Part shown: positions 46,304 to 58,806 of the stretch, one piece after another
Layout: each line of letters opens with the position of its first letter
How positions within the stretch are numbered: position 1 is the stretch's first letter
Assembly: GCA_025201345.1 (NCBI GenBank)
Contig: JAIXMG010000020.1
Span: 496,001-560,000 of the forward strand
From: Thamnidium elegans
Taxonomy: Eukaryota > Mucoromycota > Mucoromycetes > Mucorales > Mucoraceae
Direction of reading: 5' to 3'
Length of the DNA stretch: 64,000 nucleotides
Translations under genes and position numbers: made by a program
The notes under the pieces: model-generated
Databases searched by the model: none
Seen by the model: the letters and a program-made list of their open reading frames with translations, nothing else
What the model was told of the DNA's origin: nothing

Positions 46304-47189
46304 ATGACAAAGTCCATGCAGTTACCTACCACTACCACCACCGCCACTCAACAACAACAACAATTACAACCAAAGCCTGATAACGATATGGATAATAATA
46401 ATAATAACAATAATAATAATAATAATAATTGTACAGTTACTTCTTCTAAAAAAAAGAAGAAGCATAAGAAAAAGTCAAAATCTACTAGTAGTAAAAGTGC
46501 AGACTTTACAGCCAAAACACAAGCAGATTTTGCAGCCAAGACACAAGCAGATATGGTAGACGCCATGATGAATCACCATGTTATACGTCATGGCGATCAT
46601 AAAGATAGTCATCACACTAGTAAAAACAATAACGGTAAAATAAAGGAAGAAGATAGCTTTTGGTCAAGTTCCAATAATACCGAAGAACGTCAAAAGATTC
46701 GAGAGTTCTGGTTACAATTAGGCGAAGATGAAAGAAGGTCTCTTGTCAAGGTTGAAAAAGAAGCTGTACTTCGTAAAATGAAGGAACAACAAAAACATAG
46801 TTGTAACTGTTCTGTTTGTGGTAAAAAAAGGTATATTAAGAAAAAAAGATACACACGGAAAAAAAAAATTGTTACATTTGCTTTTTTTTAAAAAAAACAT
46901 GAAACTAATCTTTAGTATTGTTTTTCTTTTCTTCCTTTTTTTTTTGTGTGCAAGTAGAACTGCCATTGAAGATGAATTAGAAGTTTTATATGATGCTTAT
47001 TATGAAGAATTAGAACAATACGCTAATCATCAACAACAAACTCGCGGTAGTGTCAATCCTTTACATGCAGGCTACCTTCCGTCTGAAACAATGTATGATC
47101 ATGGTTACGATGATACTGATCATTTAGACGAAGATGACGAAGATGAAGAGGAGGAGGAAGAGGAGGAAGAAGACGATGACGACGATCTT

Positions 47190-47221
<32 letters not shown>

Positions 47222-49601
47222 AGAAGAAGAGGAAGAAGACGAAGAAGACGATGAAGAAGAGGACGATGACGAGGATGAAGAGGATGAAGAGGATGCTGAC
47301 GACGACGATGAAATCATTACTCGTCCTCCTATTGCTACTTATGCTGAAAGAAGTAGATTTGAAGAAATGACCCATATTCGCCATACACCTCTTTCAAGAG
47401 CTTCCCCTAATGGAGATCATTTTAGTTTTGGAAACAGTTTAACTGTCAAAGGTTAATATTTTTTTATTTTTAATCTGGCTAAATGTAATTATGATTCTAA
47501 TTAATTTATAGGTGGTATATTGACAGTTGCTGATGATTTATTAAAAAACGACGGTAAAAAGTTTTTGGATATGATGGAACGACTTGCTGAACGTAGAATG
47601 CAAAAAGAAGATAATACATTAGATCAAAGTAATAATTATTTTCAAGAAGATGAAGATGACGATGACAATTTTGAGGATGAAGAGGACGATGTATGTTACT
47701 TTTGAATAACATTTATCTATTTTTTCACTTATATTTAATTTTACATATTTTTAATAGGATACGCGTACAGAAGAACAACGTATGGAAGAAGGTCGTCGTA
47801 TGTTTCAAATATTTGCTGCGCGTATGTTCGAACAAAGAGTACTTGCTGCATATCGAGAAAAGGTTGCGCAGGAACGCCAACAACGTCTTTTAGAAGAACT
47901 TGAAGAAGAAGATCGTCTTCGTGAAGAAAGAGAGGCAAAGAAGCAAAAGGAAAGGGAAAAGAAGAAGGATAAAAAAAGGTAAAAAAAAAATACCTCTCTT
48001 TTTTTTTTAAAGCGTGTTAAAATTAACAATAATTCCTAGACAAATGAAACAACAACAAGAAGCTGAACGCCTCGCACGCGAAGCAAAGAAAAAAGCGGAA
48101 GAGGAAGCGCTTAAACGTGAAAAAGAGAAAAAACTTGCATTGGAACGACAAAAGCGCGAGCAAGAAAGGTTGCAAAGGGAGGAAGAAAAGAAACACAGAG
48201 AAGAAGAACGATTAAAGAAAGAGGAGGAAAAGAAACGTAGAATTAAGGAAGAAAAGGAGCGTGCAACCGAAAGAGAGAAAAAGCGTAAAGAAAAGGAAGA
48301 AAAGGAAAGGTTAGAAAAAGAAAAGCTTGACAAGGAGTTAAAAGAAAAGAGTGAACAATTAAAGCGTGAAGCAAAAGAAAAGATACCTTCGCCTATTATT
48401 CCCAGTAAAACCACGGCAACTAGTCCACCACCTGGAATCCCAGGACCAGAAAATATAGATGCTTCTGAAAATAGACAACAGGTGTTAATTAATGCATTAG
48501 TAGGACCCAGACCTTTAATACCTAGTAATACAACTACGCCTATTAGACCTCAATTGCAGCAACCATCTTTTATGCCTTCACATCTCGATATTTTACAAAA
48601 CGGACCTTCATCTTCTTTAATGTCAAACACATGTTCAGATACTACCAATTCATCTTCTATAATGGGTATATTTAATAATCGTGTTGGGTCGCCGTTAGAA
48701 TCAAATAGTTCTAGCCGTCAAGGTAGATCTATTACCCCTATTGCACCTATTGGCCAACCATTAAATGGACGCCGGGTTTCCTCTGTACCACTTCATGATA
48801 TGCAAACGCCTTCATTAGATTCATTTCCTTCGTCTATAAAGAGACCTTCTGCTGCATCCCCATTTGATACAGAAGCAGGTCCACGGTCCTTTTTTTCAAG
48901 TTTTTTATTTGGTGAACCTAATCGAAATAATTCGGCTATGCCAATGATGGCGCCTAGTGAATACGATATGAGATTTGCTCCGCCACCACAACCACTTGAT
49001 AGACGTTTCTCTAGTGATGTGTCGGGTCCCAATTGGACAAATGGTTGGACAGCTAGTTCGGTTCTTTCAGATAATGTTCATGGTAAATTGTTTGGCGATG
49101 CATTGGTAAAGTAATATATATATATATATATATGTATATATGTTTTTTTTTATCTTCCTTTTTTCTAACATTACTATATAGCCTGATAGAACGGCAATGA
49201 CATTGGAAAGAGTCAAAATAGCTTATCAAAAACTAAATGAGATTACACAAACACGGATATTTAGAGGACCAAATAATCAATATCATACACTTGTTCAATT
49301 ACATTGTATGATGAATGATTTATATTGTGATTTCCAAGTAGATATTCGAGAATTATATGAAGTGTTAATAGCATCTCCTTTAAGTGGATTTCAGTGTGTA
49401 AATCATGCTCAACACGGTATGGTGGTCTTATACGATCCTATTGTTGGATTAAGAAATAACAATTCACCAACTCAAAACTCGTCGTTACATAATAACTCAC
49501 CGCCTCATCTCAATCATAATTTATCACCAAATAATCCATCTTTACCTCCCTCTCATCCTTTGCAAGGAAATGCTTCGGCCTTGTTTGGAAGTATGTCATG
49601 A
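46304..49601 (+). CDS. NST1: Nst1-type stress response protein
   Basis: Six exons: 46304-46830, 46958-47451, 47512-47690, 47758-47978, 48040-49105, 49182-49601, giving 968 residues. The Nst1 signature surrounds the first intron: [20 protein letters not shown], then [18 protein letters not shown] joined to [20 protein letters not shown] (about 138-200). The second conserved block is [20 protein letters not shown]. Between them is a very long Glu/Asp tract (about 222-285). A long, highly charged Lys/Glu/Arg coiled coil (about 410-590) follows, then a Ser/Pro-rich region and a small C-terminal domain. The N-terminus has poly-Thr, poly-Gln, poly-Asn and Lys-rich tracts. Nst1 proteins are cytoplasmic/P-body-associated and linked to salt tolerance and splicing factor Msl1 in yeast. 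The start ATG at 46304 was preferred to one 57 nt upstream that would add a hydrophobic stretch. Confidence 0.9.
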
Positions 49602-50100
49602 TAATTTTTTTTTCTTTCTCTCCCTCTTTTTTTTTCTTATATATACATAAATAAATAACCAAAGTAAAAAAAAAAGAAAAAAGACTTGTACAAATTGTTT
49701 CGAAATACTATCTTCCCCTGTGCAGATTTTTCAGGTACTTGAATACATAATTATTAAAAAGCGACAAAAAAAAAGAGGCCTCTTTTTAAAAAAATATTAT
49801 GCAAGTTGTTTATTTCAAGTGCCGAAAAAACTCGCTTTATGCTTGATATACGGTTTTTTCAGTCATATGATTTGACATGCAGAGGCAACGACTTTTACTA
49901 GTGCAACTTGAAAAAAAAAAAAAAACGCGACGTGACGGATATTTTATTATCATCTATGAAAAAGAGAAAGAAAGAAAGAAAAGAGAGAGAAAAAAAAACG
50001 CAAAGATAAATACAGATTTTTTTTTTTTTAAAAAAAAATATTAAGAAATATGTATATAAAAAAAATTGTTTACAGAAAAAAAAAAGAGGTTATTTTTCCA
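49602..50100. other. Intergenic between convergent NST1 and DEF1
   Basis: Shared 3' region with the palindrome at 49770-49787, purine tracts, and a T12/A8 junction near 50019-50038. No gene seen. Confidence 0.5.
49770..49787. terminator. Perfect palindrome between convergent genes
   Basis: AAAAAGAGGCCTCTTTTT is an 18-bp perfect palindrome between NST1 and DEF1 stops, flanked by further A and T runs. It could mark 3'-end formation for both strands; this is inferred from position only. Confidence 0.3.
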
Positions 50101-53100
50101 TTATTGATTCCAGTATTGTTGTTGACGAGAAGGTTGTTGAGATTGAGCTTGAGGAGGCATCTGTTGTTGGAATTGTTGTTGATGATGTTGTTGAGGATAT
50201 TGTTGGTAAGAGAACATTTGAGGTTGACCAAAATAATTAGCACCAGAAGCATAAGCTTGTTGTTGCTGTTGTTGTAATTGTTGCTGTTGCTGTTGTTGTT
50301 GCTGTTGTTGTTGAGGTACCTGTTGTTGTTGTTGAGGCACTGTGCTATTGGTGGAAGGAGTAGTACCGTTACGGATCTCTGACTTTTGTGCTTGAGCCTG
50401 TTGAGATTGGCCAGCTTGGGCTTGTTGAGATTGTCCGTTTTGTTGGCTAGACAAGTTACCAAGGAATCCTTGAAGTTGAGGTTGACTACCGGCTCCAGCG
50501 GAGGTGACACCAGATGTAGCTCCGTACATGGACTTTTGGTAATCATTTAATCCCATACCAAGCTGGTTAAGATCATCGTACCCAGATCCAGTGACAGATT
50601 GGTGGTTGTACAATTGAGATTGTTGACCATAAGGTGATGCGCTAGCTCCGTAAGGCGATGCACCTGCTGCAGATTGACCAGGCTTACCAGAATGTTGTTG
50701 GTACATGTTGGGATACATGCTCTTGTTCATAAATGGTTGACCGTAGGCTGATTGCTGATAAGCGTTGAATTGGTTAGGCATGTAATAATACTGGTAGTAG
50801 GGCAAGTTAGTAGGGTACATTTGTTGTTGAGGAACGCTTTGTGTTTGGGCTGCACTTTGACCGTGAACATTTGCTTCTTGACTGTACTTGTCACGAGTTT
50901 GATAAGCACTTGCTGAGGTAACTGAAGGAGAGTGACTGAAAGCAGTAGGATCATAATAACCCTAATATATACTGATTAAAAAAAAAAAACACACACACAC
51001 ACACACATCACACAATCACTTTTTTTTTTTAAAAAAAACTTACCATGGCAGCAGCTCTTTGAGCTTCAGTACCATAAATACCATAATCAGGTAAAGTACC
51101 TCCCATTGGGTTCATACCAAAACCGGAAACACCAGTAGGGGGTTGGTTAGGTAAGTATGAACTATAAGCAGATGTAAGATGATCCATACCAAATTGTTGT
51201 TGTTGAGGAATAGTATGTTGAGGGATATGTTGTTGAGGGATAGCTTGTTGCTGCTGTTGTTGTTGGGGAGGGATAACTTGTTGCTGCTGTTGCTGCTGTT
51301 GAGGAGGAACTTGCTGTTGTTGTTGAGGAGGAGGAGGAGGAACAGCTTGTTGTTGTTGTTGTTGTTGTTGTTGAGGAGGAGGTTGTTGAGCATATCCGGG
51401 TTCTTGCTTAAGGTAGGCAGATGATTGAGAGAAAGATTCAGCAGGAACAGCGGCAGCTACAGAAGGAGTAGAAATGGCAGCTGTAACAGGTGCGGTAACG
51501 GAAGCAACGGGTGCGGAAACTGTAGCAGCGGGGGGAGTGATTGGGGCAGCGGGTGCAACGGTTTGTGCAACAGGTTCGGTTGTGATGGAAACAGTTGTCT
51601 CTTTAACACTACAACCAAAAAAAAAAAAAATCAATATAAATTTCTTCTTTTTTTTTTCTGCTTAATTACTTACGTTTCTTCAACGACTTGTTCTTCATCA
51701 ACGTTCAAAGAGCCAAACTTAACTTCTAAAGTGGAAATGGCAGAGGTGGCAGGTAAAACAACAGGTTCTTCTTGGTTAAGAAGACGACTGGTAGTAGTTG
51801 TGGTGGTGGCAGCGGCAGCAATGGTCTTTTCTTCTTCCTTTTCGGGGATATCAAGCTCTTCTTCAGATAATGATTCAGTCTCAGGAATTTCAGTAGTGTT
51901 AGTAGAAATAGGTTCAGCATAAGTAGATTCATTGACGGGGGTAGACCATTCATCGGTAACTGGTTCATTGGGAGCGTTCCAGCCATCAGTTGCGGCAGGA
52001 ATATTTCTATCGTTGGAGGTTGAAGGGGTATCCCATTCACTAGTAGTAGTATCATTTGTATTTTCGGTGTTAGTAGTTACAGGTTCGGATTCAGGTTTAG
52101 GCTTCGATCTAAAATATATATATAAAAAAAAAGATTTTTTTTTAGTATATGTTAAAATACCCTTGTCTATTTTAAAAATAAAATTAAATAAACTTACTTG
52201 AGAAGACTTGCCCAAGTCTTTGGTTGATCTTCTGTAGAATTGTTATCATCATTTGTAGTTGTATTATTTGTGGGGGTAGCCCAATCATCGTTTATGTTAG
52301 TTTCATTTGTAGTTGTATTATTATTCCATAACTCATCATTCTTTAAAGCAGCAGCAGCCTCTTCTTGTTGCTTGGAAGAGGCAATGGATGCCCAAGAACC
52401 AGATGAAATCTCTTGATGGTTTGATTTAGGTGCGCTATCCCAAGATGCAGAAGAGTTTATCTTTGGTGTACGTGTACGGCTAGATGAAGATGATGCTGGT
52501 GCTATAATTTTTTTTTTTTTTTTGCATGAGAACCAAAAAAAAAACAAAAAAATCCTTTTTTTTTTATTATTATTTTTTTTGGTATTGTTTTCTTTTTACC
52601 TTTTCCGGGTCGATTAACTCGTTCGTTATATGATCTTGGTTGTGTAATTTTAGTATCACGAGGAGTATGGTATGAGGTAGTGGTAGTTTGCTGATGTGAA
52701 GAAACAACTGTGGTTGCAGCCTTTGCCTTTTGTGCTTCTTTTTTTGACTTTTTAGTCTTTACTTCACCCCATTGATTAGCGTGTCCTGTTTTGATACGAT
52801 AATCAATATTAATAACATAGTATATATTGGTTATAATAATAGAAAAAAAACAGAGTTAAAAGGAAAAATAGGGGTAAAAAAAAAGTATATATACAATAAT
52901 AATAATAATAAAAAAGGAAAAAAAAATTTTTTTTTCATAGTTGGAGTATTCGTAATCTTACCTTCACTAATTCTGTCTATGGTTAAATCCAGGTCACCAT
53001 TAGCTTCTTCCAGTACAAACAAAAGGTCATCGTCTGACCAGTCAGAGAATAGAACTTTAAGAGTAGGTAGCTTTGCAGAATATTTAGACTTGAGTTTCTT

Positions 53101-53172
53101 GAGATCGTTTTGTTCAGTAGAGGAACCTTTAGTCCTTGTTGTATGTGTTGAGCGTGTTTCGTGTGAAGTCAT
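50101..53172 (-). CDS. DEF1: RNA polymerase II degradation factor Def1-like protein
   Basis: Six exons on the minus strand: 53172-52962, 52785-52600, 52501-52198, 52108-51674, 51608-51044, 50961-50101, giving 853 residues. The N-terminal CUE-like ubiquitin-binding module (about 25-70) reads LKKLKSKYSAKLPTLKVLFS followed by DWSDDDLLFVLEEANGDLDL. Then comes a basic GHANQWGEVKTKKSKKE segment, typical of Def1, and Ser/Thr/Asn-rich linkers with repeated W-containing motifs (SASWDSAP, SEWDTPS, DEWSTPV). The C-terminal half is extremely Gln/Pro-rich with Tyr-rich prion-like stretches (LPYYQYYYMPNQFNAYQQ). In yeast Def1 promotes ubiquitylation and removal of stalled Pol II after DNA damage, is cytoplasmic until proteasomal trimming of its Gln-rich tail, and also affects mRNA decay. 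An X-box-like DNA element lies 526 bp upstream. Confidence 0.88.
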
Positions 53173-55482
53173 ATTTTAGTATTTTTTAGTTATATTTTGA
53201 TTTCTATTATAAATATAAATATTTAGCGTGTTTTTTAACATGTATTCATATATTTGTTATTACCTCTCTTTAAAGTTTCTTTTTTTTTGTTCCTCGAAAT
53301 GTATAAAAAAAAAAGTTATTAACCGTGGTAAAAGAAGATTTTATTGGAAAAAAATAAAAATGGTTTTTTCACCCTATGGCGGATATTCAATATCTAAAAT
53401 ATACAAAAAAAGCGCTTTTTTTTCAGGTTGAACTTCAGATTTAGGCATTTTTTTTCTTTTTTTTTTTTACAATACAATTTATACAGTACCGCCTTTCAAA
53501 TGTCCAATTCGATTCGTCCAGATGTCTGAAACAAGAAGATACATTTTCTTTGAATGACGCAACTTGGCGTATGTTTAATTTTCATTATATTTTGAATATG
53601 AATACAATGTCTTGTGTATTCAAATATATGCACTTTGTCCTAGTGTCGAACTATATCAAGTTTTTTTTAAATAGAAAGTTAAAGGGGGGATGAGAAGGGT
53701 TGTCATAGTAACCTTTTGTTACTTAGGAACAAAAAAAAAGCATAATTTCAATTAAATCGAATCCAATTTAATATACGTAATTGGATGTGGAAATCGTGAG
53801 ACTTCTTTTTGTCACTATTTAACTGTTTGAGTCCGATTATGTTCTCCCAAGAACCCCACCCTAAAGATCAAACTATAATAGGCATACTTCAAAGTATTAG
53901 GATCTTCCTTTTTTTTGACAGTTTTTATATATGGTTTCCTTCCGATCAAAATCATTGCCAAAAAAAAAGAAGATAATAGTGACAATTGGTTTGGTACGCC
54001 GATTTCGATCGACTAGTATTGCCACTGAAAACAATATGTAGGCTTTGCAAAAAAAAAAAAAAAAAAAAAAAAAATCAAAAAAAAAATCAAAAAAGGGAAG
54101 TATTTAATGAGGGAAAAAGGTGTTTATTGGTTTAGGGAGAGAGGAATAGGTAAAATTATCTGTAAAACCATGACACACGAGATGCATATCATAGACCGAG
54201 ATTTTTTTTTACTTCTTTTTTATATGTATCTCTATTCGTTTTAAAGAGAGAATTATAAGGAGTAACAATTTATTATATCTAGATTTGTATTATTCTTCAA
54301 TATTCATGCATACGTGGAGCGAGCTTTTCGGGCCTAACTTGTGTTTACCTAAAAAACTAATAAAAACTCAGATCTGGGATGGGGTGCAAAAAAAAAAAAG
54401 AACCCAGTTCCCAAACTTCGGATTCCATGTAACAGGTAGTTTCTTGTATCATCAGGATGGATAGACGCGTTGCCTTTGTTATTCTTTTTTAAAAACATAA
54501 CTTTAATCTATAAGGGGGAGGGTTGCTGTAATTATATCGATAACCCCCCCCCCTCTCCTTTATTATAGTTAACAGTAACAGCAGTGGTTTCATATATCTT
54601 TCTCGGCTTTTTGTATAGTTATTCAAACTATAAAGTATATCTTCTTTGTTTGTTATTCTGTTTCTTTTTTTGTAAAAGACTCTGACATATATTTTCTATC
54701 AATTTTAAAAACAAGTGAACTTTTTGTCTTGGTATTTAATTTTTAGAAAAAAAAAATACATGTAAAAAGTTTAATAAATGCTCCTTTTTTATAATCAATT
54801 TGCAACAAATGTAAAGTTATACTTTGGTTAACGACCTTGTTTATAAAGTTTTCAATCTATAATGCGTACATATCAATGTCACACAAGATGGATATCTCCC
54901 TGTCCTTTATACAAAGTTTGATACAGTTGTACTCGGTCCATCAGCGTACTAGGCAAATATCGTGCTGCAGAGATGGGGGTGCATAAGGTCCCATGAGTTG
55001 TATATCGAAACATAGTAAATCATATCATGGATAGAGCCTTTAGCTGATTAAAAATAAAATTGCGTTTTGCAACATGGTACTCGACTCATAATTAACCAAT
55101 CGTATCATGGATCAATTAGATATATGAGAGGTATTTAGACTTTTTTTTTTTTCAGTAATTTTTTTTTAAAAAAGATATACATATACAAAAGTATATGTAA
55201 TATTTTACGTCAAAAAAAGAAAATGTTCTTATTACTGAAAAATATCGCAAGGTTATTTTTTTAGCGCCTTCGACATTTCTTTTTTTAAAGTATATGTTTT
55301 TTGATGACGCAAAAAAGAAGTGCATGTAGCCATAAAAATAAGGCCACCAGGGTGTGGGAGGAGTTTTTTTTTTTTTTTTTTGAACTATCGGGGCTTCCCC
55401 AGGAAACAGTCAATGTATAACCCAACCCCTCTCTCTCTTTTGTATTTTATCCCTACTTTTTTTTTAATACTCAGTATATATA
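53173..55482. other. Intergenic between divergent DEF1 and ATP synthase e genes
   Basis: 2.3 kb with no convincing exon. It includes the X-box-like element (53698-53713), an A tract (54050-54074), a TAACCCCCCCCC run (54541-54552), and a pyrimidine-rich stretch before the ATP synthase e start. Confidence 0.5.
53698..53713. promoter_or_regulatory. X-box-like element (RFX-type site)
   Basis: GGTTGTCATAGTAACC matches GTNRYC-AT-RGYAAC-type X-boxes and differs from the element at 27016 at only two positions. It is 526 bp upstream of DEF1. Confidence 0.45.
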
Positions 55483-55903
55483 ATGGTTAACAGTGCTGTT
55501 GCAAATGTATGATTAGTTTTTACGTGTTTTTTATAATTTACTAATGTCAAGTATAGGTCGGACGTTGGTCTGCTTTAGCCGTTGGTCTTTTCTACGGTTA
55601 TACTCACAATATCTCTTTGCAAAACCAAGCTGAGCAAAAGAAGATTGAAGCTGAATACCACCGTAAGGAACTTTTGATTGAACAAGCTAGAATTGCATAT
55701 GCCAAGAAGCAATCCGGTGTTGTTGATACTCCTGCACCAGTTGTTATTTGTAAGTTGTTTTTTTTTAAAAAAAAAAGTGAAAAAAGGAAGAAGAAAAAAA
55801 CTACATGAAATCTAACATGAAATTTTTTTTTACAGTCGATGTTGAAAGCCCTGATTTTGATTTTGAAAAGTTCGTTGCACATATTGAAAAGGAAAACAAC
55901 TAA
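55483..55903 (+). CDS. ATP21: Mitochondrial F1Fo-ATP synthase subunit e
   Basis: Small inner-membrane subunit needed for ATP synthase dimerisation and cristae shape (Tim11/Atp21 in yeast). Three exons: 55483-55506, 55557-55749, 55836-55903, giving 94 residues. The N-terminal MVNSAVANVGRWSALAVGLF leads into a single membrane helix with the conserved GxxxG-like GLFYGY (about 17-22). A charged coiled-coil arm follows (NQAEQKKIEAEYHRKELLIE). The tail is acidic (DVESPDFDFEKFVAHIEKEN). The first exon is only eight codons. A TATA-like TATATAATGG overlaps the start region. Confidence 0.92.
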
Positions 55904-56507
55904 AAAGATTGCAACCACTCGACCTTTTTGTTTTCTTAAAAAAAAAACATAAACTGGATTATATATCAAAAGAGAAATAAATAAAAATAAAAAAAAAGCG
56001 TTAATATATTATTTATAGAGCAAAAAAAAAAAAAAACTTTTTTCGTATATAATGAAGAATGATGTTTTAGCATGTTAACGTATTATTTGTATGCATAAAT
56101 ATACTTGCAGGAGTACGTAGTAATCCCCAAAACAATGAAATTGTAAATTACTCCTTTATCAATACCGAAAGTTATTTTTAAAAAAGAAAGACTAACAAAG
56201 TGAACATGTCAAAAAAATTTGTCAGATTTTAAACTATTGTATTCAGGGCCATTTTAGTAGTTATGGTACTTATAGTAACCAAATGTGACAAATTTTGTAA
56301 AAAAAAAAAAAAAAAAATCGAGCCAAAGTAAAAAAATAGGAGTTAGTATTGGGTTGATTGTTTCATTATATTGAATACGAATGTTTTTTTTTTAGTTATT
56401 TATTTGTATAATCCTTTTCTTTTCTCCCCCCCCCCCCTCCCCCCTTCTTTATTCTCTCTTTTCTTTTTTTATTTAATACATTTTAGCACGCCTACAAAAA
56501 AAAAAAT
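55904..56507. other. Intergenic, ATP synthase e to Byr4/Bfa1
   Basis: No gene. AT-rich, with a GTTATGGTACTTATAGTAACC word (56260-56280) that resembles a degenerate X-box, and a C-rich pyrimidine tract (56425-56444) before the Byr4 start. Confidence 0.45.
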
Positions 56508-57860
56508 ATGACGAGTCATCAAAAAGACGATGATTGGGAATTAGATATTAATTTGGGTTTACGTTTAAGAAACAATGTATTTCGACGAAAAGGAGTTTAT
56601 TCAATGGAACCTGATAAAGAATTAGACTTGGCTTGCGAGCGATACAAGTATCCATATCAACATTATTATTCAGATGATGATGATACCAATTCAAGTGTCA
56701 CTAGTGGTACATTATCTGAAGCAGACAAGTATTCTGAAATTGATGTTACCTTGAATGATCTAGATGATTTTATGTTTGATGAACCACCTCAAAAGATTAT
56801 TCGAACTTCTGCTCTTAATTATGATTTTAGTGGCTTTCCTGGTGTGGTTCAAAAACTATCTACTAATAGACACCAAGAGGTACAAGATAATGACGATTGG
56901 AATGACGATATCGATATACCGACCAAAGGCATTTTATCATTAAATCATACTGAAAAAATATACGATCAACACTTGTCTTTGGATGATATATCAATTGCAT
57001 TACCTGCTACCTCTAATAAATTTGTCGGTAGTAGACCACTAAGCAAATTTCATTATGCCGTTGAAAAAGATGATGATGAAGATGATATGTCCGGTTTAGA
57101 TTTTCCTGAAAATATGGGTGTACTTCCAAAACGTCTTGACGAAAAGAAAAAATACAATCCTGTTTCTTTTACAAAAACTTTACCGACAAACAATTTATTA
57201 AAAAAGCCTGCAACAAAATCAAATTTCTTATCTTCCATTCATAGAGAAAATGATGACGATGATTTTTGCGATGGACTTCATATTAAAGAAAAAGCATTCA
57301 GTTTTCCTTCTTCTTCAAAGTTAATCCCACAGCGTACCAAGAATAAAGATTCAGGTCAATTCGTTAGTAGATTAGCAAGACCTTCGCCTTTATTAAACAA
57401 CGGCAGTAAGCAATCTGATCATGCAATTGCACTATCAAAGAAATCAAATTTACCAATAAAACCAAAGATACCAGCTCCTTCTACCTCTCGTCATACATTC
57501 TTATCAGGCACCAAAGCATCTCGTCAACGTGAAGCAGATATTGCAGCTAGTAAAAATCGAGTCAAGAATACACCTTTAATATTAAAAAAATCTTTACAAA
57601 AGACCACTAGTGCTTTAACAGATGCGACCGAAAGAAAGAGTGCAATAGGATATACTTTAATAGCAAAGCCAAAGACAAAGAAAGTAACAAATTATTGTAC
57701 TAGATTAGATAATATTGATAATTTAAATGATTTGCCTTTGAAGCAACCAAATAATAGAAAGTTTGTGTTTCAGCAATCAAAGAGTCATCCAAAGGGAGAA
57801 AGTAAATCAGATCCTGATAGGCCTTGGCGTAGAAATATGCAGGTAATATAAAGAGTCTTT

Positions 57861-57891
<31 letters not shown>

Positions 57892-58486
57892 ATACTTAAG
57901 AGCTAATTTTAATTAATTAGACAACAAGTGGACCTAGTAGAGTAAAGTTAATTCAACCTAATGAACAAAACTTAAAGAAAGGTATATAAAAAAAAGGCAA
58001 AAAAGAAAGCAAAATCCAAATGCTAATTACTTAATTATAGAGTACAATGATATGAAATACGATGATTCAACTCATTGTTGGAAAGGAAATGAAACCAGTT
58101 TAATCGACTTTCAAGAAAAGCCAATGCATCGTCGTCCCATGTTGATTTCTAATAAACAACAAAAGAATGCACCAAGCCGATATGCAGCAGTAGTAGGAAG
58201 TTCAATGATATTTAATACAGAACATCAAAAATGGGTTTCTGCTAATGGTGCAGGCGCAGAATATAATGAATTGGATACAATTGAAGATTTAAAAGACGAA
58301 TCGAAATGGTCTCCGGCTAGTTCATGCAGCCGAAATGTACATCGCAGCGCTAATTTATCAATAGATAAGTTACGTGAGTTTGAATTCTCGGTTGAGAGAA
58401 AGAGGCAAATTATGGCTGAACAAGAAGAACATGAAAGGTTTATGGAAAATTGGCCAATAAGGGTATCTTCTTTAAATTACTTTTAA
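56508..58486 (+). CDS. BYR4: Byr4/Bfa1-like septation/mitotic-exit GAP scaffold
   Basis: With Cdc16/Bub2 forms the two-part GAP for the Spg1/Tem1 GTPase at spindle pole bodies, restraining septation or mitotic exit. Exons 56508-57842, 57921-57981, 58041-58486, giving 613 residues. Byr4 hallmarks are the N-terminal DDWELDINLG (about 8-17), acidic DDWNDDIDIP (about 128-137) with LSL repeats, KSNFLSS segments and several conserved short motifs. The C-terminal block reads KYDDSTHCWKGNETSLIDFQ, then VGSSMIFNTEHQKWVSANGA, and a final helical LREFEFSVERKRQIMAEQEE. The middle is Lys/Ser-rich and disordered. A GTATCT donor-like word after ENWPIR leaves open one more intron; a simple read-through gives VSSLNYF before the stop. 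Confidence 0.85.
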
Positions 58487-58806
58487 AAAAATAAAATATT
58501 ATATACTTTTAATTGGGCTTATAAACCGTAATCACACATTTATTTTTTAGAGTTATAAATGCCTTCTCTCTCTTTTTTTTTTACGTAACTATAAAATACT
58601 TTATAAGATTCTTTATATTCTTTTCTTTGTTATTCTTTATTAACTCTGTCAACCGGGTATTAATATTTAAGAATAAACCCAATATCTCTTAAGTCATCTT
58701 CAGTGCCAAATAAACTCTTTAACAACATGCTGTCTATATTAATACCATATCCAGAGAAAAATCAGAACTATTCGTGATAAACCTACATAAAATGGTTTTT
58801 TATTAG
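58487..58806. other. Intergenic
   Basis: AT-rich, 3' of the Byr4-like gene. No start exon could be found for the coding fragment that follows. Confidence 0.4.

Noticed and set aside
47120..47317. Serine-rich and other ORFs opposite the NST1 acidic tract
   Set aside because: Antisense reading of GAA/GAT repeats; NST1 has conserved blocks on both sides in the plus-strand frame.
58462..58556. Possible U12-type intron at the end of the Byr4-like gene (GTATCTTC donor)
   Set aside because: Donor is only partly U12-like and there is no TTCCTTAAC-type branch site near the acceptor; splicing to the next AG gives no conserved C-terminus.
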